Shown here: positions 15,312-27,412 of the stretch, piece by piece
How the letters are laid out: every line of letters starts with the position of its first letter
How positions within the stretch are numbered: position 1 is the stretch's first letter
NCBI GenBank assembly: GCA_004369045.1
Contig: ML213516.1
Span: forward strand, 713,271-777,270
Reading direction: 5' to 3'
Length of the DNA: 64,000 bases
From: Heliocybe sulcata
Taxonomy: Eukaryota > Basidiomycota > Agaricomycetes > Gloeophyllales > Gloeophyllaceae
The notes under the pieces: generated by a model
The model's database searches: none
Told to the model about the DNA's origin: nothing
Seen by the model: the letters and a program-made list of their open reading frames with translations, nothing else
Position numbers and translations under genes: made by a program

Positions 15312-16338
15312 CACGTTCACGACAACGGAGACGTGGCTGCATGTATCTGCAAGCTCTCGGCATGTTCGCCTCCGTTGCCGACAGGTTTAAATGAAATCCG
15401 TCAGCTTTTCATTACCAAACAAGCGTTGCCGCAGACATACCTCTGACTACGAGGTTCACGATCTGTTACAGGTACGGGGCCGGAAGAACCCTCTTCAGAT
15501 CCACACGTCATCCTTGACGGTCACAGAGAACTTGAAGGTTGAATGAACCTGGTACGGTCAGAACTTATGAGTCCAGAGATACTCTCTTGAAGTGATCAAG
15601 CCCCTTGCGGCATCAGATATCCGGAGAGAACGACCAACCTGGATCGTTTCTCCTCAGTGGGAGGCAGCACCACAAGAGCGCAAGCGTAGCAAGCAGGAGT
15701 CATTCAACACCGATATTTACGCTTGCATTGGGCACGCAAGGGCAAGGTCTAGGATCAGTAAACAATCGCTGTCAAGGTTGGAAAGTGGGGCTCTTCTGGG
15801 GGCGGGACCAGACCTGGGTCATCCTCGGTAGTCTCCTGAGTCTATTCATAGATGGGTCCACTTGCACGGAGTGTGGTAAATATCGGAGGGGAATACAGTA
15901 TCGCTGAGGGGGAAGGATGGAGTTGCTCTGATATGCATGCTGTAATGAGAACCGAGTCACTTAATTACCGAGTTCATGAACTACACCTGGAAATCTCTCT
16001 GCCTCGTTCTTAGACACGACTGTTCCCAACGCGTTTCATATGCGCCTTGCAACTAAGATCCGATGATTGGGATTGTCCACCACGTGCCCGGCGGAAGTCG
16101 CGTCAATAGGTGAGCCGTAGCGGGATCGAAGAAGCTCTAGATATTGCGGATGCTGAAGAGAAGTATGCTCCAAGATTATTTCAGCTTTTATAGTATTAAA
16201 ACGGGCTGATTGTCGATGCTGATTCCTGTCAGAGGCAGACATGACACAAGGGACAATATAAAGGCCTGTAATGGTGCTCACAGCCGGTAGTCCTTCATAC
16301 GGATACAGGCCCTTCGATTTCCCTAGACCTTGTAAGCT
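15312..16338. other. Divergent intergenic region between NADAR2 and ART2
   Basis: About 1 kb between the start of NADAR2 (minus) and the start of ART2 (plus), so it should hold both promoters. The open frames here show no family motif. It could coordinate the two genes as a shared promoter. Confidence 0.35.
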
Positions 16339-17697
16339 ATGGCCCAATGCGCATTCCCTGGCTGCCCCAAGCCCGCCTTTCCGGGAGGCTTGTATTGCAG
16401 CAGGCGGCACCGCGAGTTCGATGGCTTCCTTTCGTCCCATGCATATTCCATCTGACTTCCTGCCGACTATGATTGCAGTGCTGCTCCCAACCAGGTCAAG
16501 ATCTGCGAGTATCCGGAATGTGGTGCGCCTGTATCAGCTGGATTAGCATATTGTTGTGCGGATCATCAAAAGTAAGGACCAGCGTGGACACCGATTAACA
16601 TATCCACTCACTGAACCCGCCATCAGGGCAGTTCCGGGGATAGTCCGACTCGAGCAGACCGATGCCAAGTACCAGGACGGTACGTTCGTCCATAGCTTCT
16701 GCAGGTATTCAGGCTTAAAGTACCTTAGTCTTGAGCCAATTCCAGAAGAAATGGCTTCACAGCACGAATTACCCCAACGTACAGTATATCTTTCAGGTCC
16801 TGCAGCCAAGGACTGCAGTGGCAGCATACCAGGACTACCGGTGAGCTCTACTCCAAGGGTATGAAGGCTGTGACTCACATTATTGCGCATGTAGTGATGA
16901 AGTGGAGTCGAGAGGCCTGTTCGTAGCGAAGGGCTTTGAGCCCGGAAACCAACAAAGGCGCTTCCACGGAACTAAGAGAGCTTGCAGTCTTGGGAACGAC
17001 GGATCCACTGATCTTTGCTCCTTTAAAGAGTGCTGCCTATGTGGGATCATCAAGACGTCTTTCAAGGTCTCGTTAGCTGGACAGAACAATCCGTGGCACA
17101 GGAGACCTGGAAGGTAGGGAACATTATATAATCCTCATGCCGGAGGTTGACCCATCACGCAGATTTGGTCGCGGGATCTACACATCGGCCACGTCATCAA
17201 AGTAATACCTTGCGTCGGACCACTGCCAGCTTTGTTGATATGGATATTCGCCAGGGCCAATGATTACTCCAAGAACCTTCCAGCTGGTCGTTCCAGGTCG
17301 AAGGCCATGCTCCTCACAAGGGCAAGTACTCTCTTCAGCTGGACATCGACCTCATCTTCACGGACCGCCAACCAGATCGTAGTCGGTAAGGGCGAGAAGG
17401 TGACCAAGAGTGAACCCTTGTGGAAGGGGCCGTCGCCCGGGTATGACAGTGTACGTACCCCTGCCTTACGCTGCCGGTAGATGCCACCCAGTCTGACGAC
17501 GACTGGCAGATAATTGGAGAGCCCGACCCAAAGCGAAGTTAGTAAAGACACGCTATATATCACGCGATCTTGACTGACCGATAGGCATTGATGACAGAAC
17601 GTCTACTCCCGTGGACGGGTTTGAACTACGACAAACTGGTGGTATACAAGGACTGCGCCGCGATCCCGGCCTACCTCATTATATACGAGTCTCCATA
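16339..17697 (+). CDS. PARP-like ADP-ribosyltransferase, copy 2 (ART2), catalytic Glu replaced
   Basis: Paralogue of the gene at 11695. The N-terminus has two small finger-like motifs: CAFPGCPKPAFPGGLYC (exon 16339-16433) and CEYPECGAPVSAGLAYC (exon 16479-16571). Then VRLEQTDAKYQD, KKWLHSTNYPNVQYIFQV, and DEVESRGLFVAKG leading to RRFHGTKRAC. Next come the cysteine cluster LCSFKECCLCGI, FGRGIYTSATSSK, ANDYSKN, SKAMLLTR, VVVGKGEKV, GYDSV, IIGEPDPK and GLNYDKLVVYKD; stop at 17695-17697. His and Tyr of the PARP triad are kept, but the position of the catalytic Glu in YDELIVY of copy 1 is Lys (YDKLVVY). It may be a mono-transferase with altered chemistry, a reader, or inactive. Everything else looks intact. 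Confidence 0.85.
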
Positions 17698-17975
17698 ACC
17701 TGACCGAGGTTCAGCATTCCAGGACACGTATTTGCTGATATCACTTGAGTGTGTAGCCTGGCTGCATTGTGACTCCAGAGGTTTCGTATAGTCGATCTGG
17801 TCTATGTCGCATCAGAGAGCATATGAAGCTGCAGGGAAATCGATTCCACCCATGACTAGTATGCTGATAGATGTAATAGTCAGATGCACTGTGTGAACAA
17901 TAGTCTCAATCACTCACTTGTACACGACGGAAACGTAGACACACATAAGGTCTAAAGAGCAAGCGTACCCCATAG

Positions 17976-19547
17976 CTACCTCAGTCTCCTAGGCTTCGTA
18001 GGGGTATCCGACACCAGCACACTCCCACCAATATCCCAATCTTCCTCCCCATCCTCATCCAACCCACCTCCTAACAAGAGCTCATCGTCATCTTCGCCTT
18101 TTACGCTCAGTGACGGACGTCGGCCAAATGAAGGACTGCGGCGCTGGTCGCTATATTCAACTCGCGCTTTGTTCTTCACCGGCGTGGCAACCACTAGGGT
18201 TGTCCCCATCCCTGCGTCCTTCGCCGGTCTCGCAGACTCTTCTCTGCTGAGTTTTGTCTTCGCCTTGCTCCTGACTTCATTCACGGGCTTCGTCTTGGGT
18301 TTGAAGACACGATTCATGCTGACCTCTCGGCTCAGCTTCTTCCTGCCCGGGACAACATCCATTCTGTCTTCCGCGAGAGACAGAGAGAGCGAGCGGGACC
18401 GTTGAAGTGAAGGACCTTTGCTCCCTGTGCGGCTTCGCTTGGTCGAGGCCGAGAAGGGAGAAGGAGAGCGGGAGGCTGGCGACGTGGAGCGAGAGGAGGG
18501 CGAGAAGGCGGAGTGAGGGAAGAGTTTGGAGCGGAGGAGGTCGGTTTGCTGAGGTAACGTTACTTTGAATCTGTTGCGCGCATATTCGGTTGATGATAAA
18601 CGAGGTTCATCAATGAGTTCAGCTTACTGGGGCTCGACGATGTCTCGGCAGAAGGTTTGCATCCAATCTAATATTTCTGCGTCTTTGTCCTTATCTTCGC
18701 CTTTACCGTCCTCCTGGTCGAGCGAGGAAAGAAGTTGCCATGTCGATAGCTTGTCCATGAAGGACTCTATGCGGGACTCAAGGGCTGCATGGCCTTTCGG
18801 ACTGTCGCCTTTTGAAGGCGAGTCATGGGCAACGCCAGACCGCTTCCGCTTCTTCGGCGATGAGGAAGGTACTGGCGGAGGTCCAGGAAGGGAGAGGAGG
18901 AGCATGTGAAGTATAATCTGAATCTGTACTCTTCAGATGAGACCGCATTAGCGCCCGTCGTTCTTCAGATCAGGGAAAAAGACTTGCTCGCGTCTTTCCA
19001 TTCTCTCCAGCCACTTCTTCTTCCACTTCTCTTCTCCAGGGTTTGGAACGTCTTGCGAGCCTGCACCAGCTGCCGCTACTTCTTCGTCTCCTTTCTCGTA
19101 GTTCACAGCGAACCACATGGTGCCTTCTTCAATGTCGCCGGACCCACCCTCGTCGGCCAATATCTGGGGAACTTCCGTGTGGTATTTATTGGCACAAGAG
19201 CAAGATGTCAGCAGGATTGGTTCCAGAAATGCGTGGAGAGGATGAGGAGCTTCCGTCGCAGAGGTAGGGTCACGTAAAACACGTAACAGACTGGGTACCA
19301 GGAGCTTCAGAGGCATGATGGACTGTTGTAACATCTCCTGAGCACCGTGTCGAATATGCGCTAAAGTACAAGTATTACCGACCTCGGGTAGCCACAAAAA
19401 CTGCAGATATGTTCTGACCACGTATTGATCCGGTGTTTCTTTGCTACGATCACCATAGAACGGTAAATCTCGGGAGGACGAGTTGAACGTTGTCCATTTT
19501 AATGGGTATGCAAGGTCAAGATTCAGTTCAAAGGGGAGTACGGACAT
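17976..19547 (-). CDS. SLD3: DNA replication regulator SLD3 family
   Basis: Sld3 (Treslin-related) loads Cdc45 onto origins once phosphorylated by CDK. Start MSVLPFELNLDLAYPLKW at 19547. The central domain shows PLKLLVPSLLRVL, LEPILLTSCSCANKYHTEV and PGEEKWKKKWLERMERREQ. An intron joins this to IQIILHMLLLSLPGPPPVP, the typical conserved helix of the SLD3 domain. Then SFMDKLSTWQLL, DWMQTFCRDIVEP and, after a further intron, LPQQTDLLRSKLFPHSAFS. The C-terminal third is Ser/Arg-rich with several SP sites, fitting the CDK-regulated tail, and ends TPTKPRRLR at 17976. It faces the membrane gene at 20503 head to head. Confidence 0.8.
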
Positions 19548-20502
19548 GAGGGGTGGCAACCGTCCTCTGCTGGTAAGCCGTTACCGAGGATCACGAATGG
19601 CGAAGAGACGCTCGTGCTCACGCGTCTCGTCGCATGTAACGCGGTCACCTGATGAACGTAACGCGGCTCTGTCACGCTCTGCATTGACAACCTTCCGGGT
19701 TCTGCCGGCTGCTGGCGCTCTGGTATCTTTAAGTTTGCGACGTACAATCGGTTTGCTAAGGAGTCACCGAGAGCGGTAACTTATCACTTCAGGTCGCATA
19801 AACTCTGATAGGAGCTCTTACGGTTAGCGATCTCTGCCTTAGGATTTTATGGGTGATGAGCGCATAGGGCCTCGGTGAGTGTGGATGCTTTCTGGATGGA
19901 TGGAAACTCAGTGCGTCCTTAAAGTAAGTATATCTTCGCCGTTGAGGAGTCCGAGTGGATTATGCGCTGATACACTGGAGCTAAATCAAACTCTACTCCC
20001 AAGTAGTATTTCGATGACTGCGGAAATAGAAGCCCGCAGGCTGCTGGGATGTCATGAAGGGCATTATGCGGCTGTTCCCCAGACATTTTTTCTCTCATCT
20101 CAATTTCAACCATCAACTGATTTCAAACGCGCGCATTTTGTCTGATCTTTTGAATGCAGCAGATTCACGCATACAGACAACGTCGTCTTTGAATGACCTG
20201 CGGCAGCCATCTTCCCTGAGAGATGGGCGCTCGGACGGTTCCCGACTTTCTCGGTGTTTATGCACCCCTCCCGGGGAAATGACGGCCATCTTAACTGAGC
20301 GCACCTTATGGCTGAAAATTAAATCTTATGGAATCGGGCGGCCAGCTCATGGCAACGACAGCTTCCGAGACGAAGGAACCCCGCGTTGATACAAGCCTCC
20401 ACGTGCATGTACATATACCCCCGTATGGCGGCATAACTCCTCCCCTTCCTCACATCTTGTCTTCAGCACTCTTGTTCGGCTGCCCAGCTAGCGGGTGATG
20501 CT
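19548..20502. other. Divergent intergenic region, SLD3 / membrane gene
   Basis: About 950 bases holding two promoters. The nine bases GTAACGCGG occur twice within about 40 bases near 19640-19670. No gene recognised. Confidence 0.35.
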
Positions 20503-22248
20503 ATGGTCGCCTGGACGGATCCCGATGTGATTGCTGATCAGACAGGTGTGTCATGCCTCTTGCGTCTCTTCGGACCCACTAACGCCTCCCTTCAGAGACG
20601 TTCGTGCACTTTGTGCACATACTGGGAGGACTGTATCTGTGAGTGTCTGCCCTGGTGTGTCAAGTTCGTACTGAAGGCAGCTTTGTGACGACAGAGCAGA
20701 GGTTCTCCTACGGTTCCCTTTCGAATGGGATGTCTATACGGGTAAACGGCCGCTACGGTGGACGATGTTGGTAAGGTCCTGGCGACGACTAAAGATGCAG
20801 CTTGTTCTGAAGTGGCGCGCAGGTCTATATCCTGTCTCGGTGGTTGATGGTCCTCGATCTTGGTGTCTTTCTTGCCATGCTCAACGTGAAGACGGAAGTT
20901 AACTGCTCCGTACGTGCTCCTGACCCGAAATGTTTGTCTGTTAGCTCACGCCGGATCAGGCCGCCTTCAAAGCTGTCATTGTGAGGGATCCGTTTCTTCC
21001 CTTTATTGCTTTATTGAGCGTGGTTAGGGATTGGGTAACATTGCGGTCGGTCTGGCGTCTTTGCTCCTGATGATCCGCGCGTGCGTATACAGGACAGCCG
21101 AGGCACGGACAAATCTAACTGTTACTTCTCAGCGTCGCAATCAATGCGTCAAGGAAAATATATCTGTTCCCTCTCGTTGCTATCCTGCTCGTGAACTGGG
21201 CAACGCTTCTTCACGGTAAGCCCGTCATACTCTCGCTCCTTTCCGCTCTCACACTCCCCTTATTACAGCCGTTTATGTGGTAAGTAACCAACCAAGGACA
21301 CCAGAGTCCTGAGAACACCACTGACTTCTACTATTTCGGTATGATGGATTGATGGTTGAAGGCTGATGCTGTCTGGGACCCGCAATCGTCCGCGTGCTCG
21401 CTCAGGGACACACGCAGCTTCGCCGTGAATATCCTTGTCAGCTTCTTCGCGGACTTGGTGTTCATGGGGGTAAGCTTCGTCTCCCTCGTGCGGAAGGAGG
21501 GGGTCAGTCGGCTGTGGCGGATGCTGTACCGCGAGGTGAGCTCATCCATCTTTACGCATTGGAGCTGAGCATTTAAGTTAGAGTAGGGTCTTATGTGCAT
21601 GACTGTTGCGACTGCAGCTTATTTGATTCCTTCGGTATGAACTCATATCATTGGAACCAACGAGCTGAATATCGATTCATGTATGCGGTCTGGCTGTAGG
21701 TGTTTGTCCTTCTGAATTTGAACGGTGCGTCCTACGAAGATTTCGTGTACATCGTGTCATTTAATCCGAGCGTACATACAGATATCATGAACTACGTGAG
21801 CGCCATGATTCTATAGATGCATCCGTGTCTGATTGTGCATCGTGGCACTCCGTAGATGTTCCAGCCATTCGCTTGTGAGTGATATTACTGCTACAAGTTA
21901 TTCATATCTGACCCGGTCTATGTTTGCTCAGCTATAGTCATGTGTGTTCCTCTCAAAATCTATGTCCCTCGGGTCTTGTCTAATGCCATCCTATTTTACC
22001 AATCAGGGTCACTTGTTCCACTCGGATGTATCGGGAACTCTCCGAATTCCTGACTCCCTCTGTCGTACCGTACGTTGTATATCTACCCTATGACTGTTTA
22101 TTTGTGCAAACACTGAACCCTTTACAGAGCCCATACCACCGCTGCCACGCGGCATAGTCTTGAATTCTATAAACCGGGCGGCAAAATTACGCGTCACGGA
22201 ACGGTTTCCGTCAAAATTGAAATGGAAACCGTCACGCAAACTGAGTAA
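20503..22248 (+). CDS. Agaricomycete multi-pass membrane protein, family of unknown function
   Basis: Starts MVAWTDPDVIADQT, then exons give ETFVHFVHILGGLYL, RFPFEWDVYTGKRPLRW, a transmembrane stretch LVYILSRWLMVLDLGVF, GLGNIAVGLASLLLMIRA, TRSFAVNILVSFFADLVF with GVSRLWRMLYRE, MTVATAAYLIPSVFVLLNL, and a cytoplasmic tail with ACRMYRELSEF. The last exon ends KIEMETVTQTE with stop at 22246-22248. Six or seven hydrophobic helices with short exons. The FEWxVxxGxRPxRW block is, from memory, common in anonymous mushroom proteins annotated only as hypothetical. It differs from the family at 1-2415 and 46-50 kb. Exon limits in the second half are approximate. Confidence 0.7.
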
Positions 22249-23984
22249 GTCCTCCATATTCTAGTAACACGAGGTACTGAAACTGCTTTGAAGCGCTACT
22301 TTTGGTACCGACAAGACGGTGGTCGACGAGTCCCACGTTTAGCACTGATGCGGCGAGAAACTTGGGACTTTGCAGACCAGTCTACCCGCTCGTCCACATT
22401 TTGATTTATCCACGTTCACATGCATATGAAGTATGGCATCTACCGCAGCGTTACCCTCTGGCAGGGATATTGGTTTCATAACCCCTCAAGGCATCTTACA
22501 TCTCCCCTAACCCTACACTATCGAGACGGATGAATTTGCTTCCGGCGTAATTGTTCTTGGCCGATCGGGTCGGACACGGGCGTTCCCGTCACTAAATGTC
22601 ACTCTGATCAATAGAGATATTGCCTTCACAATCTATAGCGATCTTGCTGTGAACGCAGTCTGTCACTGTCCAGTCACATCTGAGATGATTCTACCGCTAC
22701 CTGTAACGGACGCTCATAGCTTAGTCGTGTTGGGCAGTATGCGGCGGACTTCCATTCCATCATTCGACTGAGATTGACCACAGGCATGTATATCGCAGTA
22801 AGCTACCACCGAGTTACGAGTCCTGAGTTTACGAAGGATGAGTCTTTGCATGCATTTTTTGGGCGCGCTGCCGAACGTTCCCGCCGTGGGAAAGTAGATG
22901 CCGAGGAATCGGAGTATGAACATCTTTGTAGTTATCAATACACTCAAATGAAACCCCGCCCCTATTGAGACCACAAGCGGAGTACGAAACGCGTTTTGTA
23001 GTGGTCCCGATCACTAAGTCTTGTCGGTCTCCATGATGCTCACTCTTTTGCACCTCAAATTTTGAATATAAGCATATGAGAATGGGACCTGCGTACTGGA
23101 ATATTTTCAAGATTTTATCACCCCTTTAGCATCCCTCACCCTTCAAACCTGTCGAATTCACCTCTGTTACCGTGGGAATACGCGTTGAATGGGACTTGTA
23201 GTCGGTGGCGCAGGTCAGTTGAGCCCGATTCTATGGCACGATGCGTGAAGTATATTCAACTGGAGGGTTTTATTTACCGGGATCACTGTAGTATTATATG
23301 TATAGTATTATATTTAGTGTTACTTAATCACAACGCTACCACAGGACTCGTAAAAATGCCACGTGAGCGGTGGCCGGTGTGAACTTGCTCACGCCTTCGA
23401 GACGAAGCAAGGAGATCTGATATTACAATGTAAACTACGACAGTTTATATACTCGAGTAAATACTCCACTATGATATAAGACAAGAGAAATGAGTCACAA
23501 AGAATATCCAAGGTACAAGGAACAAAGTGGAATAAGTGGCGAATATACGACATAACTACAGAAAAGGTAACAGTCCAAATAAGGGAAAACATAACTCCAA
23601 CACCGGCTACCCCCAAGTATTATCCACGACGTTGCGCTCTCTTGTCCGGCAACCACCCATGCCGAGTTACCGGCACCTCTGACCTTAGTGGGCAGTCGCT
23701 TTGCCTGATTCACTGCTCGATCTGGACGGCTGCAGTACTTCGGGTTGCCAGTGACCGCACAACGCCAGGCTGACTATGTGAAAGAGATATCCGTTTTCCA
23801 GATATACTGACACTACACGGCCTTAGCCAGCTCAGAAGCCTTTAGGTCCGGTTCGACCGTAGGGGCCAGTATAAGAGTGTCCTCGAGGCATACAGAATGC
23901 ATCACTGGACGCCCCTCCGCCTGCTGAGACCTCCTCCTCATCTTAGCGCATTCCTTCTTGATTTGCTATAGTATTTGGTTAAGC
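22249..23984. other. Gene-poor region
   Basis: No host gene recognised. AT-rich between 23250 and 23600, where a likely solo LTR lies. The minus-strand open frame at 22829-23110 matches nothing I know. Confidence 0.4.
23378..23602 (-). mobile_element. Solo LTR fossil, probably Ty1/copia type
   Basis: Read on the minus strand, this 225-base block begins TGTTGGAGTTATG and ends TTCACA, giving the TG..CA (TGT..ACA) ends of an LTR. TGTTGGA is a frequent Copia LTR start. CCGG directly abuts both ends (23374-23377 and 23603-23606), a possible short target-site duplication. It is AT-rich with a TATATAAAC promoter-like stretch inside. No internal retroelement coding sequence lies next to it, so it reads as a lone LTR left by recombination, with its age not determinable here. 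Confidence 0.5.
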
Positions 23985-26900
23985 ATGCCTGCTAAGCTCG
24001 AAGAGGTAGCGGAACGGAGTTTCGACTTCGTCATTGTTGGTGCGTGGATATCCACGTCCTCAGATGAGGCTACAGCTGAATCTTGCTGCAGGTGGAGGAG
24101 TGCGTATATTTCGCTCGCGCTGTGAAACGGCTCTTGGCTGATTTTGCGCAGACCGCAGGTCTTTGCTTGGCAGCACGCTTGACCGAAGACCCGGACGTAT
24201 CCGTCTGCGTACTTGAAGCGGGTGCCGCCCATCTAAATGACCCAAATCTCCGTATGCATCCATACGAGCCTTTATGAGGAACATATTGTATCTTATGCTA
24301 TACTATCTGTAGTTCGACCCGCTTCCTTCGGGACACACTTTGGACAACCTCATTACGATTGGTGCTTCCGCACAGTAGGTTCTTCAGCTGCAACACCCAT
24401 GGCCGCCAAGCTGACTTTGTTGACAGAAAGCACAGAAACACTGCAATGGCACCCAATTCTTATGGCAAAGGTTCGGGATCCCTCCTCGTGAAGCAATCAA
24501 ACCCTCATTTCGTGCAGAGGTAAAGGTCTCGGAGGAAGCTCCGGGATAAACTTCTTATGCTGGAGCAAACCTCCGAAAGACGACATTAACGGTATGTACA
24601 GCCACTTGTCCATCAGTCGCCCAATGGCTAACTCGCTGCATAGACATAGAACGATTAGGAAACCCAGGGTGGAATTGGGACACCTACCAGAGGTATTCAC
24701 ACAAAACCGAGAAGTAAATAACTGCTCCTATTTTATATGGCACGCTTAACTCGCGTAGATTCGTCTATCCTACACCGGAGACTCAGCATAGAGAGAAGCT
24801 GGGACTGGACCACTGGGAAAGTGGTGATCAAGGTCCACTGCTCACAGCGTTCCCCGCGAGGATACCTAAAGCCGAGCTGGAGGTGCAACAGGTATGTTGT
24901 ATCAAAGCTCTTCCAGGGTATGACGATGTGACGCGTAAGGCGCTCATATAATGTTTAGACTTTGCTGAATCTTGGATTGAGTGCAGCTCACGCTCCTGTG
25001 GGTATATCTCAAGTCGTCTTTGACCCTTGTTGCTGATGGAAGGTGTATTATTTTAGCTTGGTGGTGATGTGAGCGGGTGTGCGAGCTATGAATCGTCCTT
25101 CGTCGCTGACGACCGATCGACTTGAACTCTGTAGCCTTACGGGGTATTTTTCAGTCCCAACACCGTCGATCCGGAAACGCATACTAGGACTTACGCTACG
25201 ACTGTAAGGACCTCTTTCTATCTCGTGAATATCAGACTATTCGGACTTGTTTGTACTTGCAGGCATTCTACCTCCCCAACATTCATCGTCCCAACCTCAC
25301 AGTCCTCGTTCACGCACATGCTAACAAGATCATCTTGGACTCTGAGAAACCTGATGGTTTAGCGAAGGCGACCGGTGTTGAGTTTGAATGTGACGGGAAT
25401 ACATGCGTCGTCACAGCAAAGAAGGAAGTTATACTCTGTACAGGGTACGTCGACCTGCTAAGCGATTGACGCGCATGCTGACACTTATGATGATTTTCCG
25501 TAGCGCTCTCAAATCGCCACAGCTTCTTGAGTTATCTGGCATCGGTCAGACGGAAGTTCTTGACACTATCGGGGTTGATTCCGTTGTTGAGTTACCCGGA
25601 GTTGGGGAGAACGTGCAAGAACATGTATTCGCTGGTATCGTTTATGGTATGAATTCCGCTCATGCGTCCTCACGAGCGAAATAGTTGATGGAAGTGCGCT
25701 TTTATAGAGCTGAAGGACGATGCAGCCTTCGAGACTCTGGATATATTGAGAGATCCAAAGGTGGCCGCTGAGCACATCGAGCTGCAGTGAGTGTCCTTTC
25801 TTGGGGACGCGCCCCTGCTAATGGGGGGAGCAGTGCCGTCGGCCAGGGCGTGTATACGACAGGCATCGTTGGTTTCGCGTTTGCTCCCTTGTCTGCGTAC
25901 TCTCCAACCGCAGCTAAGAGCCTGTACTCTGCCATGAAGGAGAAAGTGGAAAGAGAGTCAGCGAGGTACGGAAAGCCTGGGTTAAAGGACATGGTCGACA
26001 TTCAGGTCCGTGTACATCCGTTCTATTGAAGGCTGAATTGTGAATCTTAGGCCTATCATGCCTCTCTAGCTTGAACGGCTGCAACGAGGTGCGCCGTCGT
26101 GTGAGATTATCAGCTATCCAGGATTTTTGGGATTTCCCTGTATGTCCACGCTTTGGATGTCATGCTGGGGTTATTCACAATTGGTCCTTGAAAAGCGCCA
26201 CCTAAACCGGGAAAGAAGTATATCTCTATCTTAGTTGCGATGAACCACAATTTCTCGAGAGGAACCATTGTGAGTACTCACAATGATGCGTTGGACGAGA
26301 AGTAAGCTCAAGAGATGCATCAGCATTCTACGACGCGAGACCCGAGAGACGACCCTGAATTTGATCCTCATTATTTCGAGGAGGATATAGGTCTGCGGTA
26401 GTGACATGTTCTCAACATACTAATGCTGATTATGTGGGCCCATCGTGTAGATTTGCAGACGTTCGTGGAAACCGTAAAGTTCGTGCGGACGAAGCTTGGG
26501 AAGACCGCACCGTTCTGTCATATGATTGGTACGCCATCTACGATCAGTTGCACGCGTGTTCTCAATTTCTTGTTTGTACAGCCGAGGAGCTGAATCCCGG
26601 GCCCGAGGTGGAAAGTGATGAGGACATTGCCGGTGTGCTTATCGTTCGATGTCTTCATGGTTGGAAGATCTGATGGACGCTTTGTCAGACTGGCTGAAGA
26701 GCTTTATGATGACCACTTATCGTATGCACTCATTGCTCGCCTATAGATCTACCGACGTAACCTTCTCTTACAGACACGGTCGGGTCGTGTTCTATGCTTC
26801 CGGAGGAAAAGGGGGGCGTGGTCTCTCCAGATCTGAAGGTATTCTATTCCCTTGCTCCGGGCCTGTATTTCCCTTGATGACTGTCATACGTAGGTGTACG

Positions 26901-27159
26901 GAACGCAGAACGTCCGAGTCGTCGATTTGTCCATTGTCCCGCTCCATATTGCTGCGCATACGCAAGGTGAGCCGACTCTCTTGACCCAGAGCAGGGCGGA
27001 GCTGACGGATGACTCTTCAGCGACCGCCTACGCCATAGCAGAACAGGGTGAGTATCTCCGTTTTTGTCACTGGTTATGTGTTGCGCTGACCATGGAATTC
27101 CTTCAACAGCTGCTGACATTGTGAAGGCCGCCTATACTTCGCAGGGATCCCATAGGTAG
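23985..27159 (+). CDS. GMC oxidoreductase (aryl-alcohol oxidase / glucose-methanol-choline family)
   Basis: FAD flavoprotein oxidising alcohols or sugars, commonly producing H2O2 in wood and litter decay. Start MPAKLEEVAERSFDFVIVG; the dinucleotide-binding block continues GGG-TAGLCLAARL and VCVLEAG. Then FLWQRGKGLGGSSGINF (GMC signature 1), NPGWNWDTYQRY, LGLSAAHAPLGGD, QAFYLPNIHRPNLTVL, then LCTGALKSPQLLELSGIG (signature 2) and LPGVGENVQEH. The C-terminal part has LSDWLKSFMMTTYHTVGS and SMLPEEKGGVVSPDLKVYG, then VRVVDLSIVPLHIAAHTQ and ATAYAIAEQAADIV, with both active-site region histidines present. Stop at 27157-27159. More than ten introns. No signal peptide at the start, so an intracellular enzyme is more likely. 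Confidence 0.9.
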
Positions 27160-27412
27160 AGATGATGAAAAAAAGTAGCATGGTCTACGAGAGGACTGTA
27201 ACAATTTAGCTGGCGCCATCTTGTGCACAACCCGATTCATGTCTTACTTGGAGTATAAGTACTAGTGTCAGGAGCGAGCTCGAGTGCGTTTGCTTTCAAG
27301 TGCCCCTTAACCTGCCCTGAAGCTTGTATTATGTCACGTGACTCCAAAGAACTTGGGTCTACATTTTCGGTTTTGCGAAGAGTCGTGGGCCCGGTGCAGC
27401 GTTCTGGATATT

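Noticed and set aside
16036-16440. 134-residue minus-strand frame before ART2
   Set aside because: It overlaps the well-supported first exon of ART2 on the other strand and shows no family motif.
23850-23880. Stretch with GGTTCGACC resembling a tRNA T-loop
   Set aside because: No matching acceptor stem or D-arm around it; no tRNA gene could be supported anywhere in the window.
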